5,930 bases of DNA. It comes from Lachnospiraceae bacterium (GTDB lineage: Bacteria > Bacillota > Clostridia > Lachnospirales > Lachnospiraceae). Both the position numbers and the translations under genes were made by a program. Below are positions 1-5,930 of this stretch, in pieces. The stretch covers positions 1-5,930 of the forward strand of contig CAAGFP010000190.1 in NCBI GenBank assembly GCA_900769175.1, read 5' to 3'. The first letter of the stretch is position 1. Every line of letters begins with the position of its first letter. The notes beneath the pieces were generated by a model. That model was not told the origin of the DNA, made no database searches, and saw only the letters and a list, made by a program, of their open reading frames with translations.

Positions 1-22
1 CTACACGACGCTCTTCCGATCT
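1..22 (+). other. Illumina TruSeq adapter remnant (non-genomic)
   Basis: The first 22 bases (beginning CTACACGACG and ending CTTCCGATCT) match, from memory of the published oligonucleotide, the 3' terminus of the Illumina TruSeq universal adapter without mismatch. This is untrimmed read sequence carried to a contig end, not biology. It is open in the frame of the following gene and would translate as LHDALPI, so an automatic gene caller may attach these false residues to the UbiB-like protein. Genomic sequence starts at about base 23; base 22 (T) could belong to either side. Confidence 0.96.
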
Positions 23-966
23 TGACCATGGAATTCATAGAAGGGTACTCCATTGCCAAAACCGAACTTTTAGAGGCAGATGGTTATGACCGCGAGGAAC
101 TTGGATATCGCATGACCGAAAACTATATCAAACAGGTTCTTGGAGACGGATTCTTCCATGCGGACCCGCACCAGGGGAATATTATGGTTTCACACGGAGA
201 TCTGGTCTGGATAGACATGGGAATGGTTGGAACTTTTACCAGACAGGAACGAATGATAATAGAAAAGGGCGTATGGGCAATTACCAGAAAGGATAAGGGC
301 GAAATCATTAAAGCGCTTACCAGTCTTGGCGCGGTGACCGGCGAACTGAACTATTCCAAATTATACAGGGACCTGGATTTGCTTTTGAATAAATATTCGG
401 ATGCGGATTTGGGAGAATTAAATCTCGGACTTTTACTGGAAGAGATTATACGTATTATGTCGGACAATGAAATCCAGCTCCCTTCAAATATTTCCATGCT
501 TGCGAGAGGACTGATTACCATAGAGGGCGTAATCGGAGTGGTTTCGCCCAATACCAATGCCATCGAAATTGCAAGGAAGTTTATTAAAAAAGACATGATG
601 CGTAATCATGAATTGCTGAAAGAATTAAAAGAAGACATTGGAGAAGCGACCATTTCTGCAAAGAAATCGCTTGGAATTCCCACACTTGCTTCGGATTTGC
701 TGGAAAGTACATTGAAAGGGCAGACCAGGGTGAATTTGGATATCGTCGGCTCTGAATCCTTGGTGGATTCCGTTAATTATATTATGAACAATCTCATTAC
801 GTGCATTCTTGCTGCATCACTTCTGATTTCTTCAAGTATGATTTGTACGACAGAAATGGAGCCTCAGTTATTCGGTATCCCGGCACTTGGATTTGCGGGA
901 TATTTATCTGCGTTTGTTCTGGGGATTGTATTAATTATTAAGGCTCATAAAAAAGGAAAAAAATAG
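22..966 (+). CDS. AarF/ABC1/UbiB-family atypical protein kinase-like protein, 5'-truncated
   Basis: This is the C-terminal ~314 residues of an ABC1/ADCK/UbiB-family protein. Visible hallmarks are the hinge-like TMEFIEGYS at the left edge, the catalytic-loop motif HADPHQGN (bases 157-180, with the family Asp and Asn) and the metal-binding DMG in WIDMG (bases 214-222), the counterpart of DFG. A helical domain follows. The C-terminus has two hydrophobic helices, roughly residues 257-280 and 286-306 of the fragment, and ends in a lysine-rich tail, as in membrane-anchored bacterial UbiB proteins. Family members are usually about 500-560 residues, so the N-terminal lobe with the KxGQ motif and Ala-rich loop lies off the contig. 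The TTG at 22 is not a real start: it straddles the adapter junction and falls inside the kinase fold. UbiB supports ubiquinone synthesis in proteobacteria; in a probable anaerobe the role is unknown, perhaps lipid or isoprenoid handling. The stop is TAG at 964-966. Confidence 0.9.
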   Translation: MTMEFIEGYSIAKTELLEADGYDREELGYRMTENYIKQVLGDGFFHADPHQGNIMVSHGDLVWIDMGMVGTFTRQERMIIEKGVWAITRKDKGEIIKALTSLGAVTGELNYSKLYRDLDLLLNKYSDADLGELNLGLLLEEIIRIMSDNEIQLPSNISMLARGLITIEGVIGVVSPNTNAIEIARKFIKKDMMRNHELLKELKEDIGEATISAKKSLGIPTLASDLLESTLKGQTRVNLDIVGSESLVDSVNYIMNNLITCILAASLLISSSMICTTEMEPQLFGIPALGFAGYLSAFVLGIVLIIKAHKKGKK

Positions 967-1068
967 GAAATTTGGTTATTTTCGCTCCGGACGGAGCTGT
1001 ATGGCAAATGGGATTTGATGTCTACGCTGCGGGAACGGAATACAGAATAGAGAGTAAAATTTGAAGTC
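967..1068 (+). other. UbiB-MATE intergenic region with a short hairpin
   Basis: This 102-bp gap contains a perfect 5-bp inverted repeat GCTCC-GGAC-GGAGC at 984-997. No T-run follows it, so it is not a convincing intrinsic terminator, and transcription from the UbiB-like gene could continue into the MATE gene. I see no good sigma-A promoter. The stretch is open for 27 codons after the UbiB stop in the UbiB frame (to TAG at 1048-1050), and also open in the adjacent frame to TGA at 1062-1064. Neither has a good start signal. Confidence 0.45.
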
Positions 1069-2454
1069 ATGACAGGTTTATTAAAGCAAAAAAAACATGA
1101 AATAGATATGTGCAATGGCCCGATATTGCCTAAACTTTTGCAGTTTACACTGCCGCTGATGTTTTCGAGTCTTCTTCAACTTATGTTCAATGCTGCGGAT
1201 GTTATGGTGGTGGGGAGATTTGCCGGAGACAATGCGCAGGGAGCCGTGGGTTCGAATTCTCCTCTGATTAATCTTTTGACAAACCTTTTCATGGGGTTAT
1301 CGGTGGGAGCCAATGTGGTTGTTGCCAATTATATCGGAGCCAAAGAAGAAAAAGATGCGTCGGAAACGGTGCATACCGCCATGCTTCTTAGCATTATCAG
1401 CGGGGTGGTTCTGACGGTCATCGGACTTGTGTTTACAAAACAGATTTTAATCTGGATGAAAACGCCGGATAATATTTTGCCGCTTGCGACGCTGTATCTT
1501 CGCATTTATTTCGGCGGTATCATTTTTTCGATGGTATTCAATTTCGGATATGCGATATTAAGAGCAATCGGGGATACGGCAAGACCGTTAATTTTTTTGA
1601 TGATTGCGGGTATAATTAATGTTGCATTGAATCTTTTATTTGTTGTAAAATTACAAATGGGCGTTGCCGGAGTAGGAATTGCAACGGTAATCGCAGAATT
1701 TATTTCTTCGGCCTTGATTGTGATTTGCCTGATGCGCGAAAAGAGCGTTGTTCACCTAGACCTTCGGAAACTTCGAATTCATAAAAAGAAGTTTATTAAA
1801 ATTCTTCAGATTGGACTGCCGGCAAGTTTCCAGGGGCTCATTTTTGCAATTTCAAATGTAATTATCCAGTCAACGGTGAATTCGTTCGGAGAAATTGTAG
1901 TGGATGGCAATTCGGCAGCAGCAAATATTGAAGGCTTCGTGTATATGGCAATGAATTCATTTTATCAGGGAACGATTTCATTCACGAGCCAGAATCTTGG
2001 TGCCGGACAATTAAAAAGAATAAATAAAATTTTGATTTCAGCATTGATATGTGTTACTCTGACAGGGGTATTGATGGGTAATTTCTGTGTTTTCTTTGGA
2101 AAGACGCTGTTATCATTCTATACCAAGTCGCCGGAAGTAATGGAAGTCGGAATGCGGCGAATCGGAATTATTTGCCGTATTTATGCGTTATGCGGCATTA
2201 TGGATGTGCTGGTGGGTTCGCTTCGCGGAATGGGCTATGCTTCTTTGCCTACGGTGGTTTCGCTGGTAGGAGCATGCGGTCTCCGGCTTTTCTGGATTTT
2301 TACTTTTTTCAGATTGGAGCGTTTCCATTCACTGGAATCGCTGTATCTGACCTATCCGGTAAGCTGGGTGGTTACAATTTGTGCACATGTCATTTGTTAT
2401 ATTTGTGTCAGAAAACATCTCGATGGAGGAATATATGGCAAAAAAGAGAATTAA
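1069..2454 (+). CDS. MATE-family multidrug/toxic compound exporter
   Basis: This 461-residue integral membrane protein is of the multidrug and toxic compound extrusion family, which exports cationic or amphipathic compounds by Na+ or H+ antiport. The length and regularly spaced hydrophobic segments fit the usual 12 helices in two related halves. Half one opens with GPILPKLLQFTLPLMFSSLL and the family signature NAADVMVVGRFAG (Asp and Arg conserved). GVAGVGIATVIAEF lies mid-protein, and half two opens with LQIGLPASFQGLIFAISNVI followed by SFTSQNLGAG. The substrate cannot be predicted. The ATG at 1069 is the only upstream start in frame, since a stop lies at 1048-1050, but its ribosome binding site is poor (AGAG about 14 nt away). 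An internal ATG at 1108 (residue 14) would keep the whole membrane domain. The C-terminal codons overlap the next gene by 20 bp, so the two are probably co-expressed. Family assignment is secure. Confidence 0.95.
   Translation: MTGLLKQKKHEIDMCNGPILPKLLQFTLPLMFSSLLQLMFNAADVMVVGRFAGDNAQGAVGSNSPLINLLTNLFMGLSVGANVVVANYIGAKEEKDASETVHTAMLLSIISGVVLTVIGLVFTKQILIWMKTPDNILPLATLYLRIYFGGIIFSMVFNFGYAILRAIGDTARPLIFLMIAGIINVALNLLFVVKLQMGVAGVGIATVIAEFISSALIVICLMREKSVVHLDLRKLRIHKKKFIKILQIGLPASFQGLIFAISNVIIQSTVNSFGEIVVDGNSAAANIEGFVYMAMNSFYQGTISFTSQNLGAGQLKRINKILISALICVTLTGVLMGNFCVFFGKTLLSFYTKSPEVMEVGMRRIGIICRIYALCGIMDVLVGSLRGMGYASLPTVVSLVGACGLRLFWIFTFFRLERFHSLESLYLTYPVSWVVTICAHVICYICVRKHLDGGIYGKKEN
2425..2430 (+). 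promoter_or_regulatory. Ribosome binding site deciding the start of the GGDEF gene
   Basis: GGAGGA sits 5 nt (counting from GGAGG) before the ATG at 2435 and lies inside the last codons of the MATE gene (Asp-Gly-Gly). It is the only strong Shine-Dalgarno near the 5' end of this frame. The longer in-frame ATG at 2381 lacks one and would add 18 residues that merely re-read MATE codons. This sets the start at 2435 and suggests translational coupling. Confidence 0.85.
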
Positions 2455-4813
2455 TGTTGGATTGTTTACGGGGAATATTACTGATTCCTTTGACGATATG
2501 ATCTGTCAGGGAGCAATCCGTGCAGCAGAAGAGATGGATGTCAATTTAATTATCGTACCCGGGAATTATCTGGATTTAAACAGAGAAAGCGAACTGGGTC
2601 TTATGTATGAGTATCAGGCGAACACCCTGTTTTCTTTCGGGGATCCTGAGGCAATTGATGTTTTACTTGTCTGCTTAAGCAGTATCGGATGTCTGACAAC
2701 GAAAAAAAGAAGAAGAGAATTCTTAAAAAGTATCAGCAGAATTCCTGTGGTTACGATTGCATCCTGTGAAGAGGGATATTCTTCGGTTGTATATGACAAT
2801 CACAGCGGTCTTCGTGAAGCAATGGAATATCTGATTAAGACTTGTAAGAAGAAAAAAATAGCCATGCTTTCCGGTCCGCCCGATAATTCGGATTTCGGAC
2901 AGCGTCTGGCAACCTTTAAAGACCTCATGGAAGAGAATGGTTTACAGTTGCATGAAAACTCTATCATTTATGGGGATGCATCTTATCGTTCTGTTCGTGC
3001 GGCAGAAGAGATTCTGGATCATAATCCGGGCGTGGAAGCCATAGTATGCGGAAATGATGCAATGGCACAGGCTTTATATGAGGTGTGCAGAAAAAGAGGA
3101 ATCATCATCGGAAAGGATATTTTAATTACCGGTTTTGATGATGTTGTAGAATCCAGACGCCTGAATCCCCCTCTTTCGAGTGTCAGAACGAATATGAACA
3201 GTATGGGGTATCATGCTGTATTAATGGGACTTCGTTTGTTGGAAACCGGAGTTGTAGAAAACAAGGTTCTTCCGACTCATTTTATTAAAAGAGAATCCGT
3301 CAATTATTATGCGGATGATGTGCGGCAAAAAATCCGTAAAGCAATCAATTCGGATTTTGATAAAATGCAGAGGCAGGATATAGCGGATACGATTCTGGAT
3401 TATATTTCATTCAGTCAGTTTGGCGAGTCAAAGAAGGAAAAATTGCGGAGTGAAATATGCACCTGCATGGATTACATCCACGAAATTGATAACGAAAAGA
3501 AGACGTCAGAAGAGATGCTTTTGGGCGTATTGGGAATTACCCAAAGAATCTTTACGGAAAAGACGATGGCTGATTTCGACCGCCATCGACTGCTTCATTT
3601 TTTTACCATTCTGCTTCAGGAAGTGCCTTTTTGCGAGAAAAGCGAGATTTATAAAAGAGTGCTTTTGAAAGCCATTACCATTGAACAGAAATATGTAACG
3701 GATTATCTGATGCATACATCACTTCGTGCGGAAAAGAAACAATCCGAAATTGCGCATAATACCAATATTATGGCACGTGATATGCTAATGAGTGATTCAC
3801 TCGGTGAACGTTCGTTTCAGACGATTCTTACAAACCTGCCCATGCTGAATATTGAAAACAGTTTCTTATATACCTATGAAACACCGATACAGCATATTTT
3901 CAGGGAAGAATGGGTGCGTCCGGAATATATTCTTCTGAAGGCGTATCAGAAAAAAGACCAGGCAAATTCGATTCCCAGAACCAAGCAGAAGATGAAATGC
4001 TCGGAAATTTTCCGAAATGAATTTATTGATGACGGTGTACGACATACCTGGGTTATGCATGATATTTATTCCTGCGACTGGCAGTATGGAGTTTTCATCT
4101 GCGACTTAAAGCATGAAGATTTCAATCTGCATGAATTCCTGACTTACCAGATCAGTTCCTGTGTACGTACCATCAATCTGTTCCAGAAAGAAGTGGAAAT
4201 GCAGAAGGAATTGGAAGAAACTCTTGAACAGCTGAAATTAAACAATATCCAGCTTGACCGGATTTCGAAATTTGATGAATTGACCGGAATTTTAAATCGA
4301 AGAGGATTTATCGAGGAAGCGGAGAATCTTTTGAAAAATGCAGAGGATAAGGATGTTCTGGTTTTATATGCCGATTTGGACAGTCTGAAATTAATCAATG
4401 ATACATTCGGACATGAAGAAGGGGATTTCGCAATTCGCTCGGAGGCACAGATTCTATCTGCGATTCTTTATAAAGACGGTGTGTTCGGACGCCTCGGCGG
4501 AGATGAATTCGCCGGGATTATTCCTGCCGATGATGAAGTTACCATTGAGTCTCTTCGTACCCGGCTTGAGAATACGACAAAGGATTTCAACCAGAATGCC
4601 GGAAAACCTTATCGTGTGCAGATTTCTGTCGGCATCGACCGGATTACTTATCGAAAGGGAATGTCTCTGATGGATATGTTAAGTCAGGCAGATGACCTTT
4701 TGTATAAGGAGAAGAAAAACAAGAAAGACATTCTTGAATTTGATACCGGCTCCTCTTTGGACGAACAGGAGATTGAGATGCTTATCATGAACCAGTTTGG
4801 AACTTCATTTTAG
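2435..4813 (+). CDS. Cytosolic LacI-like substrate-binding sensor with GGDEF diguanylate cyclase domain
   Basis: This is a 792-residue predicted soluble protein with no signal peptide or membrane segment. Residues ~5-285 form a LacI/periplasmic-binding type-1 fold: RINVGLFTG first strand, DN at 121-122, GND at 206-208, GFDD at 233-236, then NPPLSSVRTNMNSMG. The LacI helix-turn-helix head is absent. Residues ~295-440 are helical and unassigned; ~445-575 look like a GAF-type sensor (tentative); ~576-612 are a charged coiled-coil linker. The GGDEF domain starts at DELTG (614), has the metal/substrate region ADLDSLKLIND (646-656) with GHEEGD, and the signature GGDEF at 688-692. All motif residues needed to make c-di-GMP from two GTP appear intact. 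No RxxD inhibitory site precedes GGDEF; that stretch reads YKDGVFGRL. The likely role is a diguanylate cyclase controlled by a cytosolic small molecule, possibly a sugar or an exporter substrate (inference). It overlaps the MATE gene by 20 bp. Confidence 0.93.
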   Translation: MAKKRINVGLFTGNITDSFDDMICQGAIRAAEEMDVNLIIVPGNYLDLNRESELGLMYEYQANTLFSFGDPEAIDVLLVCLSSIGCLTTKKRRREFLKSISRIPVVTIASCEEGYSSVVYDNHSGLREAMEYLIKTCKKKKIAMLSGPPDNSDFGQRLATFKDLMEENGLQLHENSIIYGDASYRSVRAAEEILDHNPGVEAIVCGNDAMAQALYEVCRKRGIIIGKDILITGFDDVVESRRLNPPLSSVRTNMNSMGYHAVLMGLRLLETGVVENKVLPTHFIKRESVNYYADDVRQKIRKAINSDFDKMQRQDIADTILDYISFSQFGESKKEKLRSEICTCMDYIHEIDNEKKTSEEMLLGVLGITQRIFTEKTMADFDRHRLLHFFTILLQEVPFCEKSEIYKRVLLKAITIEQKYVTDYLMHTSLRAEKKQSEIAHNTNIMARDMLMSDSLGERSFQTILTNLPMLNIENSFLYTYETPIQHIFREEWVRPEYILLKAYQKKDQANSIPRTKQKMKCSEIFRNEFIDDGVRHTWVMHDIYSCDWQYGVFICDLKHEDFNLHEFLTYQISSCVRTINLFQKEVEMQKELEETLEQLKLNNIQLDRISKFDELTGILNRRGFIEEAENLLKNAEDKDVLVLYADLDSLKLINDTFGHEEGDFAIRSEAQILSAILYKDGVFGRLGGDEFAGIIPADDEVTIESLRTRLENTTKDFNQNAGKPYRVQISVGIDRITYRKGMSLMDMLSQADDLLYKEKKNKKDILEFDTGSSLDEQEIEMLIMNQFGTSF

Positions 4814-4854
4814 ACTGAGATGCTAATTTTAAATTATTTCAAAACCTGATTATA

Positions 4855-4911
4855 GATTGAAGAAGTCGATGAAGCGGGAAGCCCATCGGCTTTAGATAAT
4901 AGATAGTTCAC
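4855..4911 (+). mobile_element. Decayed right end of an IS200/IS605 (TnpB-type) element
   Basis: GATGAAGCGGGAAGCCCATC, followed by GGC-TTTA and ending in TAGTTCAC, resembles the 3' end of clostridial IS200/IS605 elements as I recall them. There GAAGC-x-GGAAGCCC leads into a hairpin with a TTTA loop and the element ends near TTCAC; the same segment is the 3' part of the TnpB guide (omega) RNA. The left arm CCCATCGGC (4882-4890) is present. The expected right arm GCCGATGGG followed by TAGTTCAC has become GATAATAGATAGTTCAC (4895-4911): same length, with 5 substitutions, four of them transitions. No tnpA or tnpB remains, since the GGDEF gene ends at 4813, so this is a solo relic or a MITE-like end. 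It is unlikely to be functional because the hairpin is broken. The identification rests on remembered consensus, not a search. Confidence 0.55.
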
Positions 4912-4948
4912 GATTGGGGTATTATATATAAAACAGCATGAAAACATT

Positions 4949-4978
4949 TAAAGGTGGATCAGTGATAATCCACCTTTA
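4949..4978 (-). terminator. Inverted repeat overlapping the truA stop, probable intrinsic terminator
   Basis: TAAAGGTGGAT (4949-4959) pairs perfectly with ATCCACCTTTA (4968-4978) around an 8-nt loop, giving an 11-bp stem. On the minus strand the stem begins in the last truA codons, the loop contains the final codons and most of the TGA stop (4961-4959), and the descending arm runs into TTTAAATGTTTTC, a moderately T-rich tail. It therefore most likely ends truA transcription. On the plus strand the tail (TTTATCATAC) is less T-rich, but the stem could also stop messages from the convergent GGDEF gene. Confidence 0.65.
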
Positions 4979-5702
4979 TCATACAAAGTCCGCATGCCGG
5001 AGCAGTAAAACCGGCATTGGAACGATTCGGAGTCTCAAGCAGTTCATACATGCTTGAGATTTCTCTTTTATGAAAGCCGACTTCCAAAAGTGTTCCGGTA
5101 AGAATTCGAACCATATGTTGCAGGAATCCGGTTCCGTGGTAGGTGAGTATCAGATAATCATCCTTGCAGGCAATATCAATGGAATCAACAAGACGTACGG
5201 TTGATTTCTTCATGCGTGGGTTACTGCAAAAAGAAGCAAAATCATGTTCCCCTACTAAAATTTCGGCAGCTTCTTTCATAGCTTTTACATCCGGCATTTC
5301 TTCGAGACGATAGACATATTTCCGGTCAAAAATGGGTTTGAGATTCCCTATATAGCAGGTATAGCGATAGGTTTTACCTAGGGCATTGTATCGGCTGTGG
5401 AAACGTTCTCCCGCAGCACTTACTTCAAGAACACAGATATCATCCGGCAGATAACGGTTGAAATAATCACGGATTTCTTCCAAAGTTTTATCTGTATCAA
5501 TTCGGAAATTGGCAACCATTCCCAGTGCATGAACACCGGCATCCGTCCGTCCGGCACCAATGACTTCGACTTTTTCACCAACCATTTTTTCCAAAACATT
5601 TTCCAGTTTCCCCTGAATTGTCATATCGGTATTGGGCTGGTGCTCCCAACCATAGAATCTGGTTCCGTCATAACTGATTAAAATTCTGTAATTGGTTTTC
5701 AT
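4959..5702 (-). CDS. truA: tRNA pseudouridine(38-40) synthase TruA
   Basis: This 247-residue protein has the usual length for bacterial TruA, a dimeric cytosolic enzyme that converts uridine 38, 39 and 40 of the tRNA anticodon stem-loop to pseudouridine and so supports decoding fidelity. Signatures are YDGTRFYGWEHQPN near the N-terminus, the catalytic-loop motif GAGRTDAGVHALG with the nucleophilic Asp at residue 54, FHSRYNALGKTYRYTC, EHDFASFCS, GTGFLQHMVRILTGTLLEVG and the C-terminal TAPACGLCMIKVDY. FLQHMVR has His where many family members have Asn, a variation I regard as tolerated. The ATG start (5702-5700) follows AGAAGG with a 6-nt spacer. In many Firmicutes truA sits between the ecf transporter genes and rplM-rpsI; here no gene follows it on its own strand, and it converges on the GGDEF gene with a terminator-like hairpin at its stop. 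Confidence 0.97.
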   Translation of the reverse strand: MKTNYRILISYDGTRFYGWEHQPNTDMTIQGKLENVLEKMVGEKVEVIGAGRTDAGVHALGMVANFRIDTDKTLEEIRDYFNRYLPDDICVLEVSAAGERFHSRYNALGKTYRYTCYIGNLKPIFDRKYVYRLEEMPDVKAMKEAAEILVGEHDFASFCSNPRMKKSTVRLVDSIDIACKDDYLILTYHGTGFLQHMVRILTGTLLEVGFHKREISSMYELLETPNRSNAGFTAPACGLCMIKVDYH

Positions 5703-5708
5703 GGGTTT

Positions 5709-5714
5709 CCTTCT
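5709..5714 (-). promoter_or_regulatory. truA ribosome binding site
   Basis: On the minus strand AGAAGG lies 6 nt before the truA ATG, a good Shine-Dalgarno at normal spacing, and it supports the chosen start. A TATAAT hexamer lies just upstream on the same strand, within 5716-5723, but it is too close to the start for a normal leader and has no matching -35, so I do not call it as the promoter. Confidence 0.7.
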
Positions 5715-5786
5715 TTCATTATATTGGTGGGTTTCACTCTATTATTGTATTTTACCCTAAATCTGTTTTCTTTTCTACAAAGAATA

Positions 5787-5897
5787 ATGTTGGATGGGAA
5801 AGAATTACGTGAAAGGCGGATATCATTACATGAAATTGTTTATATAGTTGTATGTTTTTATACTATGAATATGGTTACAGTAATCAAGAAAATATAA
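5787..5897 (+). CDS. Doubtful 36-codon ORF in the region upstream of truA
   Basis: ATG at 5787 opens 36 codons ending in TAA (5895-5897). The start reads MLDGKELRERRISL, loosely recalling the first helix of XRE-type regulators, but the rest (HEIVYIVVCFYTMNM and onward) does not continue such a domain. There is no clear ribosome binding site, and the candidate promoter at 5836-5864 lies inside it. A second frame from ATG 5852 stays open to the window edge, also without a ribosome binding site. It may be a gene remnant or chance; function unknown. Confidence 0.15.
   Translation: MLDGKELRERRISLHEIVYIVVCFYTMNMVTVIKKI
5836..5864 (+). promoter_or_regulatory. Possible sigma-A promoter directed off the right edge
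   Basis: TTGTTT (5836-5841) and TATACT (5859-5864) are separated by exactly 17 nt. They match the sigma-A consensus at 3 of 6 and 5 of 6 positions. The site is divergent from truA in a region with no convincing gene, and would drive a gene starting beyond base 5930. In AT-rich DNA such matches occur by chance, so this is tentative. Confidence 0.35.
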
Positions 5898-5930
5898 AAG
5901 AACGAAGAGTTCATGCATTTAGATACATAC

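Noticed and set aside
984..997. Hairpin after the UbiB-like gene as a rho-independent terminator
   Set aside because: The stem is only 5 bp and is followed by TGTATGGC, not a T-run.
2381..2434. Upstream extension of the cyclase gene to the ATG at 2381
   Set aside because: It has no ribosome binding site, lies wholly within the MATE coding sequence and adds 18 residues that do not belong to the binding-protein fold; the ATG at 2435 has a strong GGAGGA.
2172..2501. 109-codon open frame across the MATE/cyclase junction
   Set aside because: It is a shadow of the MATE and cyclase genes in another frame, with no recognisable domain and no start signal.
4814..4958. A c-di-GMP or other riboswitch between the convergent genes
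   Set aside because: The region lies at the 3' ends of both genes, so no downstream gene could be controlled, and no known aptamer core is visible; the structured part fits an IS605-like end better.
5397..5681. 94-codon plus-strand ORF antisense to truA
   Set aside because: It is fully contained opposite the well-supported truA gene and has no family resemblance.
1..5930. CRISPR array, tRNA or rRNA genes, or phage/defence modules
   Set aside because: I saw no regularly spaced repeats, no tRNA-like cloverleaf and no rRNA sequence, and every large ORF is explained by the four assigned genes.

Overview
The window looks like the end of a contig from a low-GC, Gram-positive anaerobe, most likely a clostridial genome of the Lachnospiraceae type. 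This is inferred from the AT-rich composition, the GGAGG/AGAAGG-type ribosome binding sites, and the gene families present: a UbiB-like kinase with a two-helix membrane tail, a clostridial-style MATE exporter, and a cytosolic substrate-binding/GGDEF protein. The species cannot be named from the sequence. The first 22 bases are not genomic. They match the 3' end of the Illumina TruSeq adapter, so real sequence begins at about base 23.

Layout. Bases 23-966 (+) hold the C-terminal part of an AarF/ABC1/UbiB-family atypical kinase, cut off by the contig end. A 102-bp gap follows, with a short hairpin and no clear terminator. Next comes a complete MATE-family exporter (1069-2454, +). Its last codons contain the ribosome binding site and start of a 792-residue protein (2435-4813, +) that joins a LacI/periplasmic-binding-like ligand domain, a helical and GAF-like middle, a coiled-coil linker and a C-terminal GGDEF diguanylate cyclase domain. 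The 20-bp overlap implies translational coupling of exporter and cyclase. The intergenic stretch 4814-4958 holds what looks like a decayed right end of an IS200/IS605 (TnpB-type) element, and then an 11-bp inverted repeat that overlaps the stop codon of the convergent gene. That gene is truA (4959-5702, -), a complete tRNA pseudouridine(38-40) synthase. The last 228 bp, upstream of truA, carry its ribosome binding site, a possible rightward promoter and at most doubtful small ORFs.

How the parts relate. The exporter and the c-di-GMP synthase form the only tight unit. A reasonable inference is that a small cytosolic ligand, possibly related to the exporter's substrate, tunes c-di-GMP output through a LacI-like domain that has no DNA-binding head. 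UbiB may be co-transcribed with them but shows no functional link. TruA is a housekeeping gene reading toward them. The most notable items are the soluble LacI-like/GGDEF sensor with an intact active-site motif and no visible inhibitory site, the IS605-like solo end, and the adapter artefact. I see no clear undescribed multi-gene system such as a defence island, CRISPR array or phage module.
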